A stretch of 64,000 nucleotides of DNA, taken from positions 456,230-520,229 of the forward strand of contig NJFT01000001.1 of the NCBI GenBank assembly GCA_002221725.1, in the 5' to 3' direction. Within the stretch, counting starts at the first letter, position 1; the number at the start of each line of letters is the position of its first letter. The position numbers and the translations under genes are program-made. The DNA is from Scedosporium boydii. Lineage: Eukaryota > Ascomycota > Sordariomycetes > Microascales > Microascaceae. The notes under the pieces were generated by a model. The model had not been told where the DNA came from. It made no database searches and was given only the letters and a program-made list of their open reading frames with translations. Below, in pieces: positions 44,001 through 56,568 of the stretch.

Positions 44001-47000
44001 ACCCAGTACCTTAAAAGCAGCTCGATAACGAGTGGAAGAGAATGTTCGATGACTGCCGAGCGAAGTTAATACCCATGCTTCCTGCTATAAAAAGTATCCT
44101 GATACTAGTGATTTGAATAATACAATGGATGTGTATGGGGAAGTAACTACTAGTCAGAGGACTTGCTATAGTATTCCTTTTTTGTTATGCCGCAGGAATA
44201 TACAGGCAAAATAGGGCAGAAACAACTCAGCCAAGGCAGAGAGAAGGAAGAGAGTGAGAAAGAGGGGGGTTTGGCTATTGACCTGGAAATGTCGAGATTA
44301 TCCACCCAGGACACCGGCAGTTTGCGAAACGCACTAAAGGGTTGTTCAAATATTCTCGAATAGAAAGGCAGATCTAAGTATGTCTTTCATGTGCATCTGT
44401 ATCATCCATAACGATAATGTGGGAAGGGTTCGATAGACTTGGGATATTGTATCATGGTAGAAGATTCTCCGTTGGCAACCCGCCCGAGGGAAACTGCATG
44501 TATGGGCATGACCGTAACGATCTTTCCCACGTATGAGGAGGAATGGAAGAGTTCAGTCCGATATGGCCAAGCAGCCTTTGTTCTTTGCAAACCCGCATCT
44601 AATTGTGATCATGCCTTCCCTGTACTGCGTACTAGTTTCGTGACACCAAAGTGTCAGAGGTGCGATCCCATATCACAGGGCTTTTATGCGGTGGATCCAG
44701 GCAGGATCACCAGCTAACTAAGCCCAATGACCACCCGTGCCCCATCTTAACAGGAACTCTTGGTCTGGGTCCTTCAGAGAAACCAGGCAGAAAATGTGTA
44801 GAATCAAGGCCTAGTGGGGGATAGGACTGGATGGCTTGCCATGGAACTAGCACCAACCGTAACTCGATGGGAATAATTTGGCGGGTGGATCTGGTGGGAT
44901 TGCCTTGACCGAGTCTCACGAGATGATAAACCTGCGGGAGACTAAGTTGAGATGGAGATCAACTCTGCACCCGGGTACGATGAATGATCTCGACTCTCAA
45001 GGAACTGACTGGGTGGTATAAGCCCACCAATTCTACCCACGGTAGTCGGAGTGTCTGAGGCTTGTGTCCCGCTACTTTTTTTCTTCTTTTTGGGCGTTCA
45101 TCTCAATCGCCGAGGAATTACTGTGGGGCATCCGGGCGTGTCTCCTCCATCAGCCTACAAAACAGGAGAGTCGGGAGAGCGGCGGCACTGAGCCGAAGAC
45201 GGAGGGTGTCGTGTTTTGCATGGGATAGCAAACCGATTGAGTCGTACGTCATGGATTGGATTCCATAATAGCAGATGATGGCCTTGCCAGAATTAGAATA
45301 TAATGGATGGCATGAATTATTCTGAGCCACCGGGGTCGGAGAGAGACGATCAGACACCAGCCTTGATGGAGGAGTTGTCAGAAGGAGGTGGACTCTTTGC
45401 TCCGGTCATGTGAAGGGAGATGATGAGAGAGTTGACTGATAATCCTCCGTCGCCTGCTGGCATCTGCAAGACATGACGGGATTTCTTCCAGCTGCCAGGT
45501 GCGACTGAGACTGTTCTCCGACCTTCCTCGTCCTGACTTGTGCTTCACGGAGGCGGAGCCATTCTGTCAGATTCCACCCTCAATTCGCTCTGATCAAGGA
45601 TATTATGTCCCAAGATGGAAACTCTACTGTTTTTTTTTCGATGCAGCTTCGACTTTCTGACGGGGTGGTCTACGGAAAGCTGCGAATCTGATACCAGAGC
45701 GGGTGGAACTTCTATGCCGCCGACTCGCAGAAGCCAACCAATGTGCCTGACCGCGTCAAGATCTGCAATCTTAGGTCTCCAACGGTTTGCTGAGTTTTTC
45801 ATCCTTGGCCGTCAATGTTGACCATATAAACAGTCCTAGGAGCGACCCCGAACCCGAGGCTGACCTTGTCTTTGACTGTGTCGGGCGTCCGGCTTTGATA
45901 CCTCGTCGACTGTGTCATGAGCTGCTAATCTCTTATCCTGCGACCCGACGGCAGGATCGAGGACCCTCGTTGATGAGCTTAGAACCCCACCTGCCGCCCA
46001 ACTTTCCTGTTCTGGTTTCCATCATGATATTGCAATGTATGTTGCAGCGAGCCGCCTGTACACGTCCCGCCATGACCCATCCCTCTTTCGCCTCGTTACC
46101 GTCAGGGTAGTCCTTTACTTTCCGGTCTCCCCACACGTACAGCCCAATTGGCCTCGACGAAATAAATGGCAGTGTGCACGCGACGAATTGCTCCGTTTCC
46201 TCCCTCTGGCGCCTGAGTGCCTCGAGGCGGGATGCAAAGGATTCATCAGAAGCGATCGACTCGCTTCCGCTCAGTTGCATTCTATCTGCTCCTTTTAATA
46301 TGGAATGCTCCCTGTTCGCCCACTCCACATGTCGCAAGCGTATGTGTTTGAGCACATGGCCTCTGTTAGGCTACACTTGATGGCTTATTCTAGCATTCGT
46401 CATAGCTTGTCGCTATCATGATGGGATTTCAAATCCAAAGACGAGCCGACTTGCAGGGTGGCGCAAAGCCATGCTCGCCGCCGCCCCTCCTTTGGTTTCA
46501 AGTGATCATCTTAGCTCTGAACCCCAATTCGGCATCATAGACTCAGTATCGGCCCAAGAACCCACCAGTTCGTGGTTCACGGCACCCCCACAGCCGTCGA
46601 TTGTGGTTTGAATATAATCCTTTCTTTCGCCGCATAGGTAGCAAGTGCCCTACGCCACATGCCCGGCCTTCTGCAACCCGGCTTGCTTGATGTAAGCCCC
46701 TTCAAGTAAGAAAAGGGAGGGAGGAGGATATTATTGCCCAGCTTTGGGACCGCCGCTTCTGGAGCTACCTGAAAAGCTGGTGGAAGAAAAAAAGAAAAAA
46801 AGAAAAAAAAAAAGGCACCTCTAGTTTCGAACTAACAGCCTCCCCCAACTTCACCCCTCACCTCACCCCATCACAACCTCAACAGAGCCCCAAAGAGAGA
46901 CTGGGGTTCTCTCTTACAGAAAGGGCAGAGGGAAGAGCGAAGCGGGAAAAGTATCTCTAATATCATAAATGATGATCCACCAAAAAAAAGAATCCCACTT

Positions 47001-47631
47001 CTCCCTCCCCAAACCACATTTTCCCTTTCCCAATTCCCAAGTCCCAATTCCTCCACGACCTCATGGTTTGACCAGACCGGGTTCCACGCCGGCGCCTTAC
47101 GGAAGTAGTTTGTAAGCAGTGCGTCACCGCTCGACCACTTGAGCTTCCACGAGTCGTTGAGAATCCAGACCCAAGTTTTCATATATAACACATACATGCA
47201 CCCTTCATGGTGATTCCCGTGGGGCCTCCCCCAACACTAGGGAACAGGAAATCCCCATGTCGTCGCCCGGGAGGCCGTGGGTGTCGTCTGTTTACAATAA
47301 CATGAGGTGTTTATTCATTAATAAAACCCTAGCCATCTACTCAGTCGAGCGGTTTATCGTTTGCTCACTTCCATTAATGGTTTACATTGGGTTTCTACGG
47401 CATGAACTTCCGTGACTTTTTAGTGATGAAGAACCTTTTTAAGGATATTCCTGCAGGAGCAAAGCAGGAAAACGAAGTGATCAAGGGAGTAGATCTGCTG
47501 ATTACGCATTCACATTCTTAACCCTTCTATGGCTGGTTCGGGATGCAACTTCGGTCCGTTGACATCATAGACATCCCCGTACTAACCTTCAAAACACCGC
47601 CAAGCACATAGCTCTCTCCTTCACCGAGCCA
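38055..47631. other. 9.6 kb stretch without a supportable gene
   Basis: Only short ORFs occur (60-140 aa) and none shows domain motifs, codon bias or credible introns. Base composition is not strongly AT-rich, so this is not an obvious RIP-mutated transposon block. It contains CT-rich tracts (about 39430-39500, 41890-41920), an (AC)7 run at 39713-39726, and many small purine-rich patches. It is unusually large compared with the ~0.4-1.7 kb spacing in most of the window. It may hold non-coding RNA, a decayed insertion, or distal control of the flanking genes. Confidence 0.5.
39713..39726. repeat. AC dinucleotide repeat
   Basis: Seven tandem AC units inside the gene-free stretch. Confidence 0.7.
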
Positions 47632-50600
47632 TCACCGAGCCTCGCGTCTCGAGGCGTGGTGGCTCAATCGCCGGAACACCTCAAGCTTGTCCTGCTTTAT
47701 CGGTATCCTCCTCGACTTGGAAATGCCAAACGCCTTCTCATGGTGCTCACAAAACTCGACAACATTATGGAAACGGCAAGTGCAGGAGTCATCCGCGTGT
47801 ACCGCGCATGGCAGCACCCTATATCTGCATTCGCAGGGCTTCATTTCTTGACCTTCAACCTCCCCTGACTGTTTCTGGTCCTGGATCACTTCCTCAACGT
47901 CCCGTTCGAGCATTCTCACCATGTTCCGATACACCGAGTTGCCCCATTCCTCGGGTTTATACCAGTTTACACGACTAAGAGCCGCGTTGGCGGCAGAGAC
48001 ATCGCCGGTGGAATACAGCCCAAGGTAGCCTTGAAGGCACTGGATGCTTCCCCATAGTTCCTTGTCAAAGTAGCCCTTCCCAGCTTGTCGTAACAGCTCC
48101 ATTGCACGATGCGAATGGTGGTGCCCGGCGTCCCAGTCGCTATCCTTGATTGCGCGAAGAATAGCGATCCTCTCTTTCTGGGCCTCGGTCAAAATCCAGA
48201 AATTGTTCATGTCGCCCTTTGTGAGGCCGGGACCGCCCGCTGCTAGAGATGACTGCGGGCCAACCCTGTACAGTCTGTGTACGGCGTTGAACAGGGTTTT
48301 CACATCCTTGATCTTCGGTTCGTCTTCGTTCGCATCCAAGTGAGCCGTCGGCCCTTTCTCTCCGAGCACATTGGCTAAGTCTTTGCGAAGTTTCTCGACT
48401 TGCTCGTGCAGTAACTTCTTCGTTGGCTCTACGGGCGCGTCGTCCCAAATATTTGCCGGGTCACTTTTTCTGACGGCCACCTCTTGCAATTTGGCCTCTA
48501 GGTCTCGGCAATCCTGCTGACATTGTGCGTACTGGGTTTGTAGGTGCGCTTGCTGAATATACTCCCCAGCGATGTCGGTTCGAAGCTTCCTCTCGACCAG
48601 GCGTATAAATTCTAGCTGCTCCTCCATTTCAGTTCTCTCTCTTACGGCGTTGTCGTGGTCGGCTTGAAGGGTCGCCGCTCGCTTCTTCAGCGCGAGGAGT
48701 TCCGTTTCGAGGCTTGCTTTGTCCGCGAGTGTGATTTCGAGCAATTCGTCGGGATCCGTGGCTGCGGCCTCTCCGTTTCTGACTCGGCTGGCGAGCCTTT
48801 TGTGTCTTTCGAGCAATTCCTCGCTGGCTTGAAGGCATTGGGTGAGTTCGTCCTTCGCCCGGCTAACCTCGAGATTGAGCTTGGTAACAGTGTCTTGGTG
48901 ATCGATCTTTGCTACCTCAAACTCCTCTCGAACAATTTCCAGCTCCAGCCTGAGATTCTCTACGTCATATCTCTGTTCGACTTCCCGGGTCACAAATTCC
49001 AGAATTTTCTCTTTGAGGCGGGCGATGTCGGTTCTCAGAGAAACCGCATCTTTGTGCGCCTCCGCAAATTTTTCCTCTGCTTCTCTTGCGGCGTTTGTCG
49101 CCGCCTCGTTTTTGAGCTCGAGCTCCACGACTTGATTTATTGCGTCGAGTTTGTCACTGTATCTCTTTCTTTCACTTTCCAGCTGTTCCTCCAAATGGTT
49201 GTTGATCTTGAAAATCTGCAGCACGAGGTCATTCTGCTCTTTTACCTCCTTCTTGAGATCGTCCTTTTCTGCTTCCCACTGGACAGCAAGTTTCTGAATC
49301 ACGGGGTTGATTTCGCCCTCCCCTTCGTATCGTTCACTCTTATAGGCCAGTAATCGCTTCTTTTCGTTCAGAACCTGCTCCTTGAGCTCGTCACATTCTG
49401 ACTCGCGGGCTTTGCAGTTCTCTCTACACTCGGTAAGTATATTCTGGAGTGATTCAAGCTCCTCGTTGTTTCGTGCTGCCGCATTCCTAAGTTCCGTCTC
49501 GTATTTCCCAACAATGTCCTTCTTCTCCTCCAAGACGCGTTCCAGTAGCGCGTTATACTGTTGGTGTAGGTTGGTAGAAGCTCTCTCGGCCTCATCGGCC
49601 CTCCGAATGATGCTCTCCTGAGAGTCCTTGTATGCCTTGAGGAGGCCTCGGTACTCTTCGATCCGACGGTTAAACACATCTTTTACTTCCTGGAATTTGG
49701 CGGCCATCTTTATCATGTTTCCGAACTCGTTGTTCGATATCGACCCAAAATCGTTGGTGGCTGTTTCTTCCGAGTCGTAACCCTCATCCTGTTGTGCTTC
49801 TTCACGTCTCTTCGCCTCTTCGTCAAGTATCATACTCAGAGCATGGTGAAAGGTTCCAATAAAGGTCATTAGAAGTCTGACAGCGTCATTTGGTCCCTTA
49901 GTTGGTCCGATGTCATCCGGAGACGTAATGGCAGCCTCGTCGCGCATAGTTTCCATGTACTTCAGGATTTCGCTGAAGGCCTCCTCCACTATAGTTTGAT
50001 TCATCGTCAGCAAACTGAGCTAACGGCTCCAGAAAGGAGAGGGTAACTCACTCGTCTTATACTTTGCCTCAAGCTTTTCAATCTGGGCATCCTTGGCTTT
50101 TACTGCTCTAACCAGCTGCAATGGAGTCGGTGGAGTAGCCTTGCCCTTCCAGAAACCCTCGGCTTCGTCCTGCACAAGCCTTATCCGTGCGGAAATATCG
50201 AGAGCTTTGTCCGCCACCATTTTGAAGACAGGATCTGCAGCCAGCATGGCTTCATGTATCGGGTCTGTGGCATGTCCTTCGGTTGCTTCTTGGCCCGCTT
50301 GATCTTGCATGTTCGAGCGGATAGTCAACATTAGGTTGACAAGATCCGCAACACTCTCATCAATGGAATCGATGCTATTCTCAATGACCTTCCTATAAGC
50401 GTATAGTTCGACAGCCTCGGCGTCTCCATCAGCTTCAGGGGCAGAGGCATCTCCGCCAGTTGTCTCATCCCGCATCAGTTTCTCAAAAGTCTTCGCGCGT
50501 TTTCTCATCCCGGTTTCAATAACATTCACTGAATCCACGACTGCTGCCTCCTTTTCTTTCTTTTCGAGCACCTTGACCACCTCCTGAAGTCGGGTGTTTT

Positions 50601-52488
50601 CTTCTTTCAGCCTTGCCAACTCGGCATCGGACTCTGCCTTTTCATTTTCAAGGCGGTTGAGGTGGGTATCCAGGATTCTGCGCTGGGTGTACCATACGTA
50701 TCTCGAATCGGAATACTGGAATTTCTCTTTAACCCAGGAGTTGGTGACACCTTCGCTCGAGGCATTATCGAGGGTCTGGGCCGTCTCAAGTTCATCAACT
50801 CGCGCTACCAACACCGCATTCTGAGCTTCGAGAGAAGCCATCTCATCAGCCAACTGACGGATCTCCTGATCGTGAGCCTCTTTGGCTTCATAGAACTTTC
50901 GGCGTTCACCCATCATTTTCTCGGTCAAATCGATTTCCCTTTGCAGTTTTCCAAGGCGTTGTTGCACTTTTTCGAGATTTTCCCGTCTGTTCTCCGCCTT
51001 TGATTCTTGTTCGTTGGCCTCGGAAAGCTCTGTCATCAAGTCACCGGCCTCCTCGGGTTCAACTACGTTGTCAGCCAGTTCCTTCAGGGCGGATTTCTGG
51101 AGCTCGAAGTTCAGTCTTTCGGTCTCGTGAGTCTCCTCCAGCTCTTTGATCCTCCGCTCGTACCTGTCTCGCAGACTATCCACCTCTCGTCTCTTGCTCT
51201 CTTCGATCTCCTTGTACTTCTTGGCGAAGTGGGAGGCTACCTCCTCGTCATACTCCAGCCCTTTCTCGTACGCGGAGGCTTTCAGAGCGGAAGCTTGAAG
51301 GGCCGCTATGGTGCCTTCGTATGTCGCTTTTAGCTCGAGGACGCGCGACTCGCATGTAGGGAGGTCCGAAACATTCTCATCCCCGGCTGCCGCTTTGGTT
51401 GTTTCGATAATCTCCTCGACGTCTAAGATATCCAAGGTTATCCGTTCCAGCTGCTGCCAAAGGCGCTGGAGATCTTCATTAGCGGTTTCGAGTGTGAGAC
51501 CTGAAAAGAGAATCGCGTTTAGGGACTGGCTAAGCTCTTCCAACCTGCGATGTCTTCGGCGACCGATTCTAAGCTCTCTCTCGAGCTTGGTCAGCTCCTC
51601 CTTGAGGCTCGCTGGCGACGGTTTCTCGGGGTCGGGCTCTGAAGATTTCGCGGCTTCTTTATCTTCTTTAATCTTTTGCAAGAGCTTGTCCCTCCTCTCC
51701 GACAAACCCATCCCATGCTCATAGACGATTCCTAACTCCGCTTTTACCTGGCCCTGCCTCAAAATGAGTTCCTCCCAGCCCAACTTTGCGGTCAAGATAT
51801 CCCTGGTCCTCCCGAGAAATTCCTTCTCGAACTCGATGCGCATTTCAATCTCGGCCTTCTTCTTCAGAAGCTTCCTCCGGTCGTCGTTGAGAAGCTCGAG
51901 GGCGCGATTCTTCGCCGCCATGAAATCGAGTTGGTGCCACGCGCCAACATCGCGAGGTCGAATCATCCCCAGCGTCCTCGGCACCTGTTGGAAAACCCCG
52001 AGGAGCCTTACCATGACGTTCGGTTGGAGATCTAAGGAAAAGAGAAACTCATTCACGTAGGACTCCCAGTCCGACTTCACCGCCTGCTCCGCTGCCACGT
52101 TTGGGTCCTCGAGGATATCGGTACTTGGCAAGTTTTTTTGGAACCTCATCAAGTCGACTCTGGTATATTGTTCGAGGTCCTCCCCTGGACGCTCTGGGCT
52201 GCCGTCATCCTCAATGTAAAACGGATTTGAGGTGCCATCTTCGAGTGACCGTTGCAGGAATACCGTTCTGTCTTCCACAAGGGCCGGATCAGGGTCAGGA
52301 GGGAGATCCGAAGGCGGGAATTCGAAGGACATGGGGATATCGTCCTGGGTGGATGGGAGTAGATCGAATACAGGCCCAGAGCCCGCGCTGTATGGAGACG
52401 ACGAAGCCTGCGAGACATTGTCGAAAGACTGCTCGGAGGATGGCTCGACAGGAGATACTCCGGATGACTCGTCGATCTGGCCACTCAT
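47632..52488 (-). CDS. giant coiled-coil protein (~1,597 aa)
   Basis: Two long open frames belong to one gene: exon 1 (52488-50052) and exon 2 (49988-47632). They are joined by a 63-nt intron with donor GTGAGT, branch site GCTGAC and acceptor CTATAG, restoring KYKT|MEEAFSEILKYME. The short N-terminal ~150 residues are disordered. The rest is almost continuous heptad-type coiled coil, with many Glu/Lys/Arg-rich helices (e.g. LKEELTKLERELRIGRRRHR). The C-terminal ~70 residues contain a Cys/His-rich patch (CECRYRVLPCAVHADDSC, then CRFHNVVEFCEHHEKAFG), perhaps a zinc-binding module. Such proteins often serve cytoskeletal or spindle-pole scaffolds, but I recognise no specific family. The start at 52488 is the first ATG. 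Length and the lack of further introns are clear. Confidence 0.85.
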
Positions 52489-52918
52489 GTTCAACTGCTC
52501 TCTTGATGCACGACAATCGCTGGACTCCGTACGGATCACAAGTCTGCTTTCGCCTTAGCGACTGGACATGGAGCAGGCCGGTTATAATACTACATTTTCT
52601 CTGCGCGCGAGCAAGGAGGGGAAGGGACGACTAGGTTCTAAATCATTCTAACATCTCATGAATTCATTATTAAAGTCGGAATGAAGGCTCGAGAACGACT
52701 TCATCTCATTTCCATTCCTTCGGATCGAGTCTTGGGGACTGGGATTGCCTAAAAAAGAAAAGAAGAAGAAATAAAAGGATATCCCAGCTCATTCCATCTT
52801 CTTTGTATTTTGCGTTTTCAGATTTCCCCATATCAAGAAAAAAGAACAAACTGGAGGACGTTTTCGGAAGACAGCGATATGCGTTTGAAACCAGGCATCT
52901 GATGGAATGCCAACCCCC
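52489..52918. other. intergenic stretch upstream of coiled-coil gene
   Basis: Promoter side of the coiled-coil gene. A short purine-rich run lies near 52757-52780. No gene recognised. Confidence 0.4.
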
Positions 52919-53272
52919 TCATCCTTTGGCAAGTTCTAGGTTCCGTTCAGGAGGATCTAGACGAGATCTGATTCCTATGGCCTGGTTATAACACTTCCAC
53001 GCGCTCCCCCAACATCCCAGAGCCCTGAGACAATGCCCTCGAATAAGAAGTGCCCTGGAAAGCCAGTCGTCTCTATTTTGCACTCGGGCGCTCTCCACAG
53101 CAGCGTCAGCCGACAGCAGAGCGGAGACGAGACTTTGCTGATCACGTCGATACGACCACAGGTAGGAAACTGCAGCCTCGAGGTGGCCTTGGAAAGAGGT
53201 GGTCTCTTCTGGTGTGGCGGCCGAGAGTGGGGAGGAGGGTAGGCAGGAGGTGGTGGTGTGTGAGGAGGACAT
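52919..53272 (-). CDS. small TPR-like hypothetical protein
   Basis: The frame from ATG 53272 gives 117 aa; an upstream extension to 53644 is low-complexity and unlikely to be coding. The middle and C-terminal part is helical: EAAVSYLWSYRRDQQSLVSA, then ALLIRGHCLRALGCWGSAWK and YNQAIGI, whose spacing of aromatic/Ala/Gly residues resembles one or two tetratricopeptide repeats. A Ser/Thr-rich lead precedes it. No known family is assigned. Start and coding status are uncertain because no intron or paralogue confirms it. Confidence 0.5.
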   Translation of the reverse strand: MSSSHTTTSCLPSSPLSAATPEETTSFQGHLEAAVSYLWSYRRDQQSLVSALLSADAAVESARVQNRDDWLSRALLIRGHCLRALGCWGSAWKCYNQAIGIRSRLDPPERNLELAKG

Positions 53273-54437
53273 GGCATGCGGGCTTTCTCTTTCTTTCTGG
53301 TCTGGGAGGGTGTGTCGGTGGGTAGGGATGCTTGGCACTTCTGTCCTTTTCCTGCTGTTGGTTGACCCGAGCTGAAAGGAAGGAGAACGGTGGGTATGAG
53401 GGGATGGGATATGCTTCAGTTCCGGATTGGGACGAGTTTTATCAGACACGCTCGTATTAGTTCTTTGTCCTTCTACTACTCTATCAAGATACTGTCCAAA
53501 CCTTTCTTTCAACAAAGCCATTCTCAATATTCTTTCTCTCTCTCGATGAAGCGTGGAAACTTCGACAATGAAGAACTGGCCACACAGTTCTTCACTCCCG
53601 AAGACACAGATGAAACCGGCCCCCAAGGAAAGGAATGAAGACAAGTAAATCTGTTACTGAAAGAGACTTGTGCAGGTCTCCACTAGTTTCCTGTATGGCG
53701 TCCTGCAGTACGACGTGTCTACTGCAAGCAATCATTTCCCTCACTGGTTGAATGCCCACCTTTCCTGGCCGCCTCTTGTGCGACCACAATGGCAATAAGC
53801 AGTCGGTGCATTGTGAGTGAACTTGGCATTACTGGAATCCCCCTTATTCATTCTATTTTGTTCAAGAAGCTGTCTTGTTTACCGAAGCCCGAATCTAGGT
53901 ATCTCCGGATCCTTCTTTTCATCGAAAAAAAAAAAAAAAAGAGGATAAACAGGAAGAGAAGACGAGAGACAGAGAGAGAATTCTATATTCGGAAAAGACA
54001 GTAGTCGCCTATTCGCCTAGTAAAGCGTCGACAGGAGGAAACCAGAGAGTAACTCAATCTAGATACAAGAAGTCGCAAAAAAAAAAGTGGAAGGAAATGT
54101 CCTCCCTGAGAAAACGGTATTCGTCTCGATTTCATGACACAAATCCATCCCATCCCATCCCTGCTGAGGGAAATGTAGGTATAAAATAACGCCAGCCTTG
54201 GACAAAATATCCCAGTCTGAAAAGCCCGCCCAATCCCTAGTCTGAAAAGTAGAAGAAGTAAAAAAAGAAAGACGAAGAAATGGAAAGAAGAAAGAGGGAA
54301 TTCCCGCTCTGTCAGGGGTGGGTGCGAATAGAAGTAGCGGGGAGTAGAATAGGTCGAGTAAACTGCCCATTCAGATCAAGAGTCCATAAGAAGTCACCAT
54401 TTCTAGAGGTTTACAAGCCAGAAGGAGCTCAATAGAT
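53273..54437. other. intergenic stretch, A-rich runs
   Basis: Contains a poly-A run at about 53925-53941 and purine-rich sequence after it. No gene supported. Confidence 0.4.
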
Positions 54438-55810
54438 TTACCACAAGTCATCGTCATCAACTAGCTGCCTCTCCGGTGGCTTTCTCGGCGAGTGCCTAGG
54501 CGAGTTCTTAGGCGAATGCCCAGGAGAGCGACTAGCATACGAAAATCTCTTGGGCGATTTGCTGTTATAAGATGCCCTTAGAGGCGACGGGTGTCCGGCG
54601 CTGACCGGACTATGGAACAGCTCGTACGGATTCGGGGAGTCCGGTGACAGCGGCATCGGTGCCACCTTCCGGACGCTGAACCTCGAGTGCGAATTAGACT
54701 CGAGCCTTCGCTGCTGGAAGCTCCCGTTCGTGCTGGGTCTAGCTTCGAGGTTGGAGGCGAGTCGGGAGACATATCGGGGGTTTGTTTTGGCCCACGCGGA
54801 GCCGAAGGCAAGTCCGGGGTGGAACGCCGTGAGGAGGATGCAGGCTAGGAGAGGGAGGACGCCGTAGATTATGGTGCTGGCTGCTTCGTTTTGGGAGAGA
54901 GGGCTGTCGAACCCTTCGGCTACCTCGGCGATGCGGACGATGGTGGAGATGAGGAGGAGGGTGACGGCGGATTGGGTGACTGTATCACAAGAGGACGCGT
55001 GTTAGTTCGTGTACTTAGATCGAGGAAATCTAGGTGGAGGAGCTCTTACCCACAAGGAACCGCTTGAACCTCGCCGAGCGGTAGACTTCGCCGTGTTGAG
55101 CATCGAGGTCTGCCTCCAGGCCTTTCAGCCTTAGAGCGAACCAAACATAGATGCCGACGAAAAGAAGCAGACTAAACATCTGCACGACCAAGCCTGCAAC
55201 GAGCACTCGAGCACTCTGCGTAACCTGTTTCGAGGGAGAACTCAGGTGTTAGTCTGGCATCTTTACAGAAGATTTTTTTTTTTTTTTTTTTCTTTTTCTT
55301 TCAATTCCTTTTTTCCCGAATCAGTGACCGAGGGGAAGAGCTTACCACTTCTCCATCCAACCCAAACACGGCAAAGGCCACGCCGACGATCTCGAGTACC
55401 ACGCTCAGCACAACCAGCGCCATGAAGAGCAACCCGGCATGGCCACTCCTCAAGGGGGAAACGCCAGCACCATAGATCAGCAGCACATGAGGAAGTACGA
55501 CAAAAATAGCCGAAGCGATAAGGCTAGGACCGAGAATTGTGCCGAGGAGGTACAGAGAGAAGAAAGACTGGCTCGCTCTCCTACCGTTGAGGAGAAGCCT
55601 TCCGGCAAACCCCAGTACCTCCAAGCAGAGACCAGTAGCTATGTTTACCGCGAAGCCAAGGGTGCGGAACCGGTAGCCAAGGACGAGGGCGATCGGTATA
55701 ATGGCAGCGTAGGCGGCCAGGATCACCGAGTTGCCGGGTATGGAGGGCTGGTAGGAGAGGAAGCCACCCTCTACAGGGCAGACGTTGGCCTCGGTGCAGT
55801 CGCCCGTCAT
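54438..55810 (-). CDS. RTA1-family membrane protein (lipid-translocating exporter-like)
   Basis: Three exons (55810-55346, 55224-55050, 54979-54438) give 393 aa. Seven hydrophobic segments are visible: NSVILAAYAAIIPIALVLGY, IATGLCLEVLGFAGRLLL, LGTILGPSLIASAIFVVLPH, GLLFMALVVLSVVLEIVGVAF, VLVAGLVVQMFSLLLFVGIY, VTLLLISTIVRIAEVAEG and IIYGVLPLLACILLTAF. The motif R(I)xEVAEGFD with a following HPG is typical of RTA1 proteins, which protect yeast from toxic lipids. The cytosolic tail is Ser/Pro-rich with repeated S-P (GHSPKNSPRHSPRKPP), likely phosphorylated. Intron 1 carries a ~19-nt T run at about 55273-55291. All joins are in phase. Confidence 0.88.
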
Positions 55811-56552
55811 ATTGCTCGTCTAAAGGATTCCTCGAGTGAACGAGAAAACATACGGACGATGATTGGGGGGGTGGGCTTGGGCTTGCCTTACAAACCATGC
55901 AGGTGGTTTGGGGGACGAAAGGCTACGGCAGAGAGAAAAGAAAGAGCAAGAAGAGCCCGGGGGCGCTGGGGTAGTGGAACAGGGTGGGCATGATATATTC
56001 CGGAGAGACAAGGCGCGGCACAGAACGGGGGGAGGGGACAGAGAGGAGAGGGGAGAGGGAAAAAAGTAGATGTAGAGTAGTACAGAGCGGAACTTTCTCA
56101 TAGTGTAGTGTGTGTACATAGGGCACCGGGCCAGGCTGCAAGCCTCTGCAAGTCAAGTCGGGCCAGACGGCAAAGATTATCCCCCATTTGACAATATACA
56201 AATGAACGCGTACTAGAAAAGTCGGAGTGCGGTCCCGAATGTTCGGGGCGATAATCCCGTGTGCAGGGACGGTCGAGTCGTGTTAGCGGGTTAATAGCAA
56301 GAGGTGTTATGGCTGGCAGATGAGAAGCCGACCGAGGCCATATCTGAGGATCCTACCCTATACTAGCAAATGGCGCGTTATTTCCCGCCATTCCAAAGTC
56401 TGCATCGAGTAACATTACTACTGTTACGAACTATGGATGCGAGCTTCAAAGTCTTTTGGCTGTTGGGGGCAGGCTCGGCAAGGTTTCCAAAGCCACAAAG
56501 TACTTCATGACTGCAGGCAACGAGTCGAGAGCAGGGATTCCTAGACGATACC

Positions 56553-56568
56553 CACACACACACACACA
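56553..56568. repeat. CA microsatellite
   Basis: Eight CA units. Confidence 0.75.

Noticed and set aside
45933..46355. 140-aa minus-strand ORF
   Set aside because: No domain, no consistent codon use, and the opposite strand is equally open.
47086..47150. tRNA-like A-box (TGGTCGAGCGG) on the minus strand
   Set aside because: No matching T-arm (TTCRANY with stem) or acceptor pairing follows; no cloverleaf can be drawn.
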